Of a stretch of 64,000 nucleotides of DNA, positions 57,409-64,000 are shown one piece after another. Both the position numbers and the translations under genes were made by a program. The DNA is from Kutzneria viridogrisea (GTDB lineage: Bacteria > Actinomycetota > Actinomycetes > Mycobacteriales > Pseudonocardiaceae): positions 124,001 to 188,000 of the forward strand of contig JACJID010000001.1 of the NCBI GenBank assembly GCA_014138725.1, written 5' to 3'. Under the pieces are notes generated by a model. That model was not told the origin of the DNA and ran no database searches. It was given only the letters and a program-made list of their open reading frames with translations. Each line of letters starts with the position of its first letter. Positions within the stretch are counted from its first letter, which is position 1.

Positions 57409-57780
57409 ATGACGCTGACCTCAAAACCGTTCACGCTGTCAATCGTTGTCAACAACTACTATCGCTGCATCGACCACGGCGATGTGCCCGCCGCCCTGTC
57501 CTGTTTCGCCGCGAACGCGGTGTACCGGCGGCCGGGCTACGAGGCCCTCACCGGCCTGGCCTCGATCGAGCAGTACTACCACCGCACCCGGATCATCGGC
57601 GCCGGGCGGCACACCATCGAATCGCTGATCGAGGGCGAGGACGAGGTGGCCGTGCGCGGCAGCCTCGTCGGGCGCTCCCGCGAGGGCCTGCCGCTGGACG
57701 TGCGGTTCGCGGACTTCTGGCGCTTCCGCGAACTGCTCGTGGTCGAGCGCAACACCTACTTCGACGCCGCCGCGGTCTGA
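57409..57780 (+). CDS. SnoaL-like/NTF2-fold protein
   Basis: 123 aa of the SnoaL-like (ketosteroid isomerase/NTF2) fold: VNNYYRCIDHGDVPAALSCFAANAVYRRPGY at the start, the helix with GLASIEQYY, and alternating strands ending FWRFRELLVVERNTYFD. Members are cyclases, isomerases or small binding proteins; no catalytic residue set can be assigned. The ATG follows a weak GAGG. It precedes the TauD oxygenase gene by 32 nt and is probably co-transcribed with it. Confidence 0.75.
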   Translation: MTLTSKPFTLSIVVNNYYRCIDHGDVPAALSCFAANAVYRRPGYEALTGLASIEQYYHRTRIIGAGRHTIESLIEGEDEVAVRGSLVGRSREGLPLDVRFADFWRFRELLVVERNTYFDAAAV

Positions 57781-57812
57781 GCACCGAGCCGACCCGTACC
57801 GAGGAGCCCACG

Positions 57813-58775
57813 ATGACACTGCCCGCCGTTGGCAAGCAGTTGGAGACCGTCGCACCCGGTGGGCGGGGACCGGTGCTGTTGAGAGGACCGGGCCGCGGCG
57901 CCGAGTCCTTCGCCTGGCTGCGGGACAACCGCCAGGCCCTCGACGAACTGGTGAGCAGCCACGGCGGCGTGCTGCTGCGCGACTTCGGGTTCAGCTCCGT
58001 GTCGGACTTCAACAAGGCCGTGCAGCTGATCAGCCCCCAGCTGCTGGACTACGTCAACCGCTCCACCCCGCGCACCAAGCTGGGCGGCAAGCTCTACACC
58101 GCCACCGAGTACCCGGCGGACAAGAGCATCCCGATGCACAACGAGAGCTCCTACGCCGACGTGTGGCCGAGCAAGATCTTCTTCTACAGCGCCGTGGTCG
58201 CCGAGACCGGTGGCCACACCCCGGTCGCCGACAGCAGGCTGGTGTACCGGCGGATCGATCCCGAGGTGCGGCAGGCCTTCGAGCGCCTGGGCGTGCTCTA
58301 CGTGCGCAACTACACCGCGGGCGTCGACCTGAGCTGGCAGGAGGTCTTCCAGACCGACCAGCGCGCGGCCGTGGAGCAGTTCTGCGCCGAGCACGGCATC
58401 CAGGCGAGCTGGGGCGGCGGAAGGCCGGAACTGACCACGCGGCAACGCTGTCAGGCCACGCTCGTGCACCCGTCCACATCGGACACCGTGTGGTTCAACC
58501 AGGCGCACCTGTTCCACCTGTCGGCGCTCGCGGTCGACGAGCAGCGCTCGCTGACCGACGAACTGGGGGTGGACAACGTGCCGCGCAATGCGTTCTATGG
58601 GGACGGGACCGCCATCGAGCTCGACGTGCTCGAGCACATCCGTTCCGCCTACGAGCAGGAGAAGGTCGTGTTCCCCTGGGAGCGCGGCGACATCATGCTG
58701 CTCGACAACCTCCTGTTCGCCCACGGCCGCACCCCGTTCACGGGGGCCCGCAAGGTCGTCGTGGCGATGGGATGA
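57813..58775 (+). CDS. TauD/SyrP-type Fe(II)/2-oxoglutarate oxygenase (second locus)
   Basis: 320 aa. HxE is in IPMHNESSY (H109, E111) and the distal His in LFAHGRTPFTGARKVVVAM (H304). The overall pattern matches the oxygenase at 46.97 kb (same HxE context and C-terminal block) but the two are clearly diverged. A side-chain hydroxylation in the second peptide is likely; the Asn-type A domain downstream makes Asn/Asp-derived residues possible substrates. ATG 57813 has GAGGAG upstream. Confidence 0.87.
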   Translation: MTLPAVGKQLETVAPGGRGPVLLRGPGRGAESFAWLRDNRQALDELVSSHGGVLLRDFGFSSVSDFNKAVQLISPQLLDYVNRSTPRTKLGGKLYTATEYPADKSIPMHNESSYADVWPSKIFFYSAVVAETGGHTPVADSRLVYRRIDPEVRQAFERLGVLYVRNYTAGVDLSWQEVFQTDQRAAVEQFCAEHGIQASWGGGRPELTTRQRCQATLVHPSTSDTVWFNQAHLFHLSALAVDEQRSLTDELGVDNVPRNAFYGDGTAIELDVLEHIRSAYEQEKVVFPWERGDIMLLDNLLFAHGRTPFTGARKVVVAMG

Positions 58776-58819
58776 CCTCGTCCACCGCACCCGTCCGCTC
58801 CTACTGAGGGGAACGCTCC

Positions 58820-59935
58820 ATGACCAGCACCGGCCAGGTCGGCTCGCAGCAGCCCGTTGTGAACTCCTACAACGGGTGGGACCCGCTCGAGGAGGTCATC
58901 GTCGGCAACGCCTACGGCGCGGCCAAGGCGGGGTTCGAGCCGGCGTTCAACCCCTACCTGCGGGATCCGAGCGCACGCACCCGCGAGGGCTACCCGCGCG
59001 CGGAGAAGGACATCGAGGCGGCGCAGGCGCAGCTGGACAACTTCGCGAAGGTCATGCAGGACCGGGGCATCACCGTGCACCGCCCGACCCGCACGGACTA
59101 CTGGACCCCGGTCAAGACCCCGGACTTCGAGGTGAAGGGGCAGAACGCCAGCGCCTGCCCGCGCGACGTGCTGCTGGTGGTCGGTGACCAGATCATCGAG
59201 GCCACGATGGGCCAGCGGGTCCGGTTCTTCGAGTACCTGGCCTACCGCGAGCTGGTGAAGGACTACTTCAACCGTGGCGCGCGCTGGGTGGCCGCGCCCA
59301 AGCCCTCGATGTCCGATGCCATGTACACCAAGGACTACTCCACCATCGAGTTGCCCTTCGACGCCGACACCCACCCGGCGCTGACCGAGTTCGAGCCCTG
59401 CTTCGACGCGGCCAGCTTCTCCCGCATCGGCAGGGACATCTTCTACCAGCCCGACATCGTCACCAACGACTTCGGCGCCCGCTGGCTGGCCAGGCAGCTC
59501 GGTCCGGAGTTCCGCATCCACCGCGCCCGGTTCAAGGACCCGCACCCGCAGCACATCGACGCCACGATGGTGCCGCTGCGGCCCGGTCTGGTGATGATGA
59601 ACCCGGAGCGCCCCGCCGTGGACGACACCGTGCGGCTGTTCAAGGACAACGGCTGGGAGATCGTGGACGCGGTGCCCTCGGTCACCGACACGATCCCGCG
59701 CCCCGACGAGGTCAGCAACTGGATCTCGATGAACATGTTCAACCTGGACGAGCAGACCATCATCTGCGAGGAGCAGGAAGAACCGATGATCAAGCTGCTG
59801 GAGACCCTCGGCTTCTCCGTGATCGCGCTGCCCTTCCGGGACGTCTACTCCTTCGGTGGCAGCTTCCACTGCTGCACCCTCGACGTCCGCCGCCGCGGCG
59901 GCCTGCGGTCCTACTTCCCCAAGCTGGACGGCTGA
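58820..59935 (+). CDS. amidinotransferase (AGAT/StrB family)
   Basis: 371 aa. The family moves the amidino group of arginine onto an amine through a Cys-amidino intermediate. Landmarks: NGWDPLEEVIVGNAYGA at the start, ACPRDVLLVVGDQIIE, HIDATMVPLRPGLVMMNPER with the catalytic His region, and the active-site Cys in GGSFHCCTLDVRRRG (C351, as in StrB GFHCATLD). The acceptor could be glycine, an aminocyclitol or a diamino acid; a precursor with a guanidino group for the second peptide is my inference. ATG with GAGGGGA upstream, 45 nt after the oxygenase gene. Confidence 0.92.
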   Translation: MTSTGQVGSQQPVVNSYNGWDPLEEVIVGNAYGAAKAGFEPAFNPYLRDPSARTREGYPRAEKDIEAAQAQLDNFAKVMQDRGITVHRPTRTDYWTPVKTPDFEVKGQNASACPRDVLLVVGDQIIEATMGQRVRFFEYLAYRELVKDYFNRGARWVAAPKPSMSDAMYTKDYSTIELPFDADTHPALTEFEPCFDAASFSRIGRDIFYQPDIVTNDFGARWLARQLGPEFRIHRARFKDPHPQHIDATMVPLRPGLVMMNPERPAVDDTVRLFKDNGWEIVDAVPSVTDTIPRPDEVSNWISMNMFNLDEQTIICEEQEEPMIKLLETLGFSVIALPFRDVYSFGGSFHCCTLDVRRRGGLRSYFPKLDG

Positions 59936-60009
59936 GCCCGACCCGATCCGCTGTGCCGAGTCCCCACGTCCCTGGGTGACGCCAGTCCCCGAACCAGGAA
60001 GGTCCGCAG

Positions 60010-63000
60010 ATGTCGCTCACCCCGCAGGACCAGGCCGACCTCGAGGCGTGGAACCGCACGCAGGTGCAGCACCCCGTGCACAGGACGGTCCACCAGCTCA
60101 TCGCCGAGCAGGCGCGGGAGCGGCCCGAGGCCATCGCGATCACCTGTGGTGGCAGGGAGTTGACCTACCGGGAGCTGGACGAGCGCAGTGACCGGCTCGC
60201 CGCGCTGCTGCGCCAGCGGTACGGGGTCGGACCGGACGCACTGGTCGCGCTGGTGCAGGACCGCGGCGAGCACGTGCTGATCAGCATGGTCGCGGTGCTC
60301 AAGGCGGGCGGGGCCTACGTGCCGATCGACCCCGGCACCCCGGACGAGCGGCTGGGCTTCGTGCTCGGCGACACCGGGGCGGCGGTGGCCCTGACGGGCC
60401 GGGAGCACGCCGGGCGGGTGACTCGTCTGTCCACAATGGACGTGTTCGCGGTGGACGGCCCGGAGGCGGAGCTGGTGCTGGCCGACCAGCCCGCCACCGG
60501 GCCGGACTCGCCGTGCGCGGCGGAGAACCTGGCCTACGTCATCTACACCTCGGGCACGACCGGGCGGCCCAAGGGGGTGATGATCGAGCACCGCACCGCG
60601 GTGAACTACATCTGCAACGTGGCGAACCGGATCGGACTGTCCACTGAGGACATCTGCGATTACTCGACCAACCTCAGCTTCGACCTTACCGTGACCACGA
60701 CCCTGGCCTGCCTCGCGCTGGGCGGCCGGGTCGCGGTCTACCAGGGGCCGGTGCAGGACCTGGACGCCTACCGGGCGCACCTGGTCGAGGCCGGGGTCAC
60801 CTTCGCCAAGCTCACCCCCAGCTACTTCGGGCTGCTGGCCGACTCGGTGCACCAGACCGAGCTGCGCCGGGTGGTCCTCGGTGGCGAGAAGATGGGCCGC
60901 GGGGTGCTGCGCAGGATCAGGAAGCGGCCGGAGCAGGCGTTGGTGGTGCTCGACGAGTACGGGCCGACCGAGGCCACCGTGGGGACCTGCCTGAGCGTGG
61001 TGTACCCCTCCTCCGGCGCGGAGCCCAACATCGGCCGCCTGTACGGCAACGTCACCGGCTACGTGGTCGACGAGCAGGGCGCGCTGCTGCCCGTTGGCGC
61101 GGTCGGCGAGCTGTGCATCGGCGGCGCGGGGCTGGCCAGGGGCTACCTCAACCTGCCCGAGCTGACGGGGCAGCGGTTCACCGACAACCCGTTCCGCACC
61201 GAGCAGGAGCGGCTGGCTGGCGGCAACGAGCGGATCTACCACACCGGGGACCTCGTGCGCTGGCTGCCCGGCGGCGAGCTGGAGTACCTCGGGCGCAACG
61301 ACGACCAGGTCAAGATCCGCGGCTACCGGGTGGAACTGAGCGAGGTCGGCGAGGCCGTCGAGCAGCACGGCGACGTGGAGCAGGCGGTGGTGCTCGCGCT
61401 GACCGAGGGCGCCGAGAAGCAGGTCAAGAGCCTGGTCGCCTACGTGGTGGCCGGGGAGTTCGGCTGTTCGGACGCCGAACTCGACGAGTTCCTGGCCCAG
61501 TCACTGCCCGAGTACATGGTGCCCAGCGCCTACGTGTTCCTCGACGCCCTGCCGCTGACCGCCAACGGCAAGGTCGACCGGGCCGCGCTGCCCAAGCCTC
61601 GGCTGAACCCGATCGACAGCTACGTGGCACCGCGCACGGGGCTGGAGAACACCGTGCACGAGGTGTGGTCGGAACTGCTCAACACCGGTGACCGCAAGTT
61701 CGGCGTCACCGACGACTTCTTCAAGCTGGGCGGCGACAGCATCGTGGCCATCCAGCTGCTGAGCAGGCTGCGGCAGCGGCTGGGCGTGCACATCCCGGTC
61801 GACGAGGTGCTCAACCGCAACACGATCGAGAAGCAGTGCGACTTCCTGGCGACCCGCCAGCCGGGCGGCGGGCACGGGGACGGACCGGTCCGCACCGAGA
61901 CGGGCGCATTGACCGGCCCCGCACCACTGTTGCCGATCCAGCAGTGGTTCTTCGACAACGACTTCGCCCGCCCCGACCACTGGAACCAGGCCTTCCTGGT
62001 CGCCACGCCGGAACTGGACCTCGACCGCCTGCGGGCCGCCGTGCGGGCACTGGGCGAGCACCACGCGGGGTTCCGGCTCAGGTACCGGCGTGACGAGCAG
62101 TACTACGCCGGGGACTTCACGCCCACCGAGCTGGTGGTCGGCACCAGCGAGGACCTCACCGAGCTGCTGACGGCTTGGCAGGGCGACTTCGACCTGGCCG
62201 AGGGCCCGGTGTACCGGGTGGGCTACGTGAGCGGTTTCGCCGACGGCACCGCGCGCGTCCTGATCGCCTGTCACCACTTGGTGGTGGACGCGGTCAGCTG
62301 GCGCATCCTCGCCGAGGACCTGCGCGCGTTCTACCACGGGGAGCAGCCCGCGGCGCAGGCCAGCAGCTACCGGCAGTGGGCGCTGGCGGTGGCCGAGTAC
62401 CCCACGCGCAACCCTGCCGAGCAGGACTACTGGGCCGGGGTGGACGAGGAGTTCGCGCGTGGGGGTGATGCGGCGCTGCGGGCGTTGGTGCACAGCGAGG
62501 ACACCAGGACCGTGGCCGGGTTCGAGCTGGACCGCGAGATCACCGGCAAGCTGATCAGCGGCAGCAACCACGCCCACCACACGCAGATCAACGACATCCT
62601 GCTGACCGCCTTCGCGCACGCGCTGGCCGAGGTGACCGGACAGCGGGTCAACCACGTCATCCTGGAGGGGCACGGCCGGGAGGAGATCGACCCCGGGCTG
62701 GACGTGTCCCGCACGGTCGGCTGGTTCACCACCATGTTCCCGGTCCGCCTCGAAGCGCGGCCCGACCCGCAGGACAGCCTGCGGACGATCAAGGAGACCC
62801 TGCGGGCCGTCCCGGCCAAGGGCATCGGCTACGGGCCCTGCCGCGGCTACGACAGCTCCCGGCTGCCGCGGATCAACTTCAACTACCTGGGCCAGTTCGG
62901 CGCGGACGACCCGGCCGACGCGCGGGCCTGGCGGATCACCAGGGAACCCGCCGGCCAGGCCGTGCACCCGGACAACCGGGACGGCAACATCATGACCATC

Positions 63001-64000
63001 AACGGCATGGTGCTCGACGGCAGGCTGAGCTTCACCATCGTCAACAAGCTCGGCACCGAGACCGGGCAGCTGGTCGCCGACCGGTTCCGGCAGGCGCTGG
63101 TCGCACTGGTCGAGGACCTGGCCGCGGCCGACCGCGGGTACCTCACACCGTCCGATGTGGACCACGTGGTCTCGGCGGAGTACCTGGACGAGATCCAGCG
63201 CGAGCGCGAGGTGGAGGGTGTCCACCTGGCCAACAGCCTGCAACAGGGCTTCATCTACCAGGCGGTGACCCAGGGGCGGTTCGACGACGCCTACACGGTG
63301 CAGACCACCTGGAGCTACCACGTCGGCATGGACGTGGCCGCCCTGCACGAGGCCTGGCGGTGCGCGCAGCGCCGGTTCGCCAGCCTGCGGCTGCGCTTCG
63401 GCTGGCAGGAGGACCTGGTCCAGATCATCGACGTGCGGGGCAGCCTGGACTGGACCCTGCTCGACCACAGCGCGCAGTCCCCGGCCGAGCAGGAGGCCTC
63501 GCTGCGCGCACTGCTCGACGCCGACCGCGCCAAGCCCTACGACCTCGCCGCGGGCTCGCTGTTCCGGGTGTACCTGGTCAAGCGGCACGACCAGCACCTG
63601 ACCTGCCTGTTCAGCAGCCACCACGCGATCCTGGACGGCTGGAGCAACACGGTCCTGTTCAACTACGTGCACGAGGCGTACCAGGACCTGGTCGAGGGCA
63701 GGCCGGTGGACTCCTCGCCCGACTACGGCTACGCGGCGGGCCAGCGGTACCTGCAACGCCACCGCGGCGAGCACGCCGGGTTCTGGCGCGACTACCTGGC
63801 CGGGCACGAGCAGCGCATGGACCTGCAGGGGCTGCTGACCCCGCAGGCGCGCGCCCAGGGCGTGCAGGTGGAGCAGACCCGGTACACGCGGCGCATGCGG
63901 GAGATCAGCTTCCAGGTGGCCGAGGAGCGGCACGGCGCGCTCAAGCGGCTCACCCAGGAGTCGGGCACCACCGCCAACGCGCTGTTCCTGCACCTGTGGC
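60010..64000 (+). CDS. NRPS beginning A(Asn)-T-E-C (3' end outside window)
   Basis: The frame from ATG 60010 stays open to the end of the window (1330 codons). A domain about 25-535 with [31 protein letters not shown] and TANGKVDR; the hand-read code DLTKVGEVGK is Asn, the same as module 10 of the first cluster. T domain GGDSI near 574; E domain about 634-1054 with HHLVVDAVSW; then a C domain from about 1071 with HHAILDGWS, interrupted by the window edge. There is no upstream C domain, so this is a starter module giving D-Asn. Its sequence style differs from the two big NRPSs (for example GTTGRPKG, VELSEVGEAVE), pointing to a separate origin. No good Shine-Dalgarno sequence was seen beyond AGGAAGG at about 59997-60003. 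Confidence 0.93.
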   Translation, partial: MSLTPQDQADLEAWNRTQVQHPVHRTVHQLIAEQARERPEAIAITCGGRELTYRELDERSDRLAALLRQRYGVGPDALVALVQDRGEHVLISMVAVLKAGGAYVPIDPGTPDERLGFVLGDTGAAVALTGREHAGRVTRLSTMDVFAVDGPEAELVLADQPATGPDSPCAAENLAYVIYTSGTTGRPKGVMIEHRTAVNYICNVANRIGLSTEDICDYSTNLSFDLTVTTTLACLALGGRVAVYQGPVQDLDAYRAHLVEAGVTFAKLTPSYFGLLADSVHQTELRRVVLGGEKMGRGVLRRIRKRPEQALVVLDEYGPTEATVGTCLSVVYPSSGAEPNIGRLYGNVTGYVVDEQGALLPVGAVGELCIGGAGLARGYLNLPELTGQRFTDNPFRTEQERLAGGNERIYHTGDLVRWLPGGELEYLGRNDDQVKIRGYRVELSEVGEAVEQHGDVEQAVVLALTEGAEKQVKSLVAYVVAGEFGCSDAELDEFLAQSLPEYMVPSAYVFLDALPLTANGKVDRAALPKPRLNPIDSYVAPRTGLENTVHEVWSELLNTGDRKFGVTDDFFKLGGDSIVAIQLLSRLRQRLGVHIPVDEVLNRNTIEKQCDFLATRQPGGGHGDGPVRTETGALTGPAPLLPIQQWFFDNDFARPDHWNQAFLVATPELDLDRLRAAVRALGEHHAGFRLRYRRDEQYYAGDFTPTELVVGTSEDLTELLTAWQGDFDLAEGPVYRVGYVSGFADGTARVLIACHHLVVDAVSWRILAEDLRAFYHGEQPAAQASSYRQWALAVAEYPTRNPAEQDYWAGVDEEFARGGDAALRALVHSEDTRTVAGFELDREITGKLISGSNHAHHTQINDILLTAFAHALAEVTGQRVNHVILEGHGREEIDPGLDVSRTVGWFTTMFPVRLEARPDPQDSLRTIKETLRAVPAKGIGYGPCRGYDSSRLPRINFNYLGQFGADDPADARAWRITREPAGQAVHPDNRDGNIMTINGMVLDGRLSFTIVNKLGTETGQLVADRFRQALVALVEDLAAADRGYLTPSDVDHVVSAEYLDEIQREREVEGVHLANSLQQGFIYQAVTQGRFDDAYTVQTTWSYHVGMDVAALHEAWRCAQRRFASLRLRFGWQEDLVQIIDVRGSLDWTLLDHSAQSPAEQEASLRALLDADRAKPYDLAAGSLFRVYLVKRHDQHLTCLFSSHHAILDGWSNTVLFNYVHEAYQDLVEGRPVDSSPDYGYAAGQRYLQRHRGEHAGFWRDYLAGHEQRMDLQGLLTPQARAQGVQVEQTRYTRRMREISFQVAEERHGALKRLTQESGTTANALFLHLW

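Overview
This is high-GC actinomycete DNA. Strong third-position G/C, GTG starts, TANNNT -10 boxes, a SARP-type regulator and an abundance of NRPS genes suggest a Pseudonocardiales-like genome (Crossiella, Actinosynnema, Saccharothrix or Amycolatopsis type). That placement is an inference from style, not from a marker gene. The window is dominated by one large nonribosomal peptide synthetase (NRPS) cluster at about 1.57-54.2 kb. A second NRPS locus starts at about 56.3 kb and runs off the right end.

Layout. At 1-1488 is the end of a GH36 alpha-galactosidase, probably outside the cluster. At 1.5-6.3 kb are an AsnO-type asparagine hydroxylase (minus), a type II thioesterase, an ornithine-carbamoyltransferase-like enzyme, a small unknown protein (minus) and an amidase (minus). 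At 6.3-38.8 kb are two giant NRPSs of about 7519 and 3307 aa, translationally coupled and carrying eleven carrier-protein modules ending in a thioesterase. At 39.0-51.7 kb is a second operon: type II thioesterase, an adenylation-ketoreductase-carrier protein, MbtH, a free-standing adenylation-carrier-thioesterase protein, a TauD-type oxygenase, SbnB and SbnA (2,3-diaminopropionate synthesis) and a two-gene ABC exporter. At 52.1-54.2 kb is a SARP/AfsR-like regulator without the TPR tail. At 54.2-56.1 kb are two minus-strand genes unrelated to peptide synthesis (secreted glycosidase, NYN/PIN-like nuclease). From 56.3 kb: a 2OG oxygenase, a SnoaL-like protein, a TauD oxygenase, an amidinotransferase and an NRPS starting A(Asn)-T-E-C.

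How cluster 1 seems to work. In the 7519-aa NRPS only four of eight modules keep an intact adenylation (A) domain. Hand-read specificity codes give module 4 Thr, module 7 Gly and module 8 Phe (followed by epimerisation); module 1 is unassigned. Modules 2, 3, 5 and 6 have A domains that are truncated, absent or stripped of their ATP-binding motifs, while their condensation and carrier domains look intact. The operon at 39-52 kb makes 2,3-diaminopropionate (Dap) and encodes a free-standing A-T-TE protein whose code, D-I-W-Q-S-T-A-D-D-K, resembles Dab/Dap-type codes. The simplest model is that one trans-acting enzyme charges four A-defective modules with Dap, giving a polycationic peptide. The carbamoyltransferase may turn some Dap into beta-ureidoalanine, as VioL does in viomycin. 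The second NRPS adds a Ser-like residue, Asn (probably hydroxylated by the AsnO homologue) and an unassigned, possibly basic, residue before release.

Regulation. Five cluster-1 promoters share one unusual architecture: a heptamer, a 4-nt gap, a second heptamer, exactly 9 nt, then TA(G/C)(G/C)GT. This is the layout expected of SARP activator sites. Three of them also have exactly 43 nt between the -10 box and the start codon. A related site lies upstream of the SARP gene itself. The second NRPS locus has instead an ordinary sigma-70-like promoter, so it is probably regulated separately.
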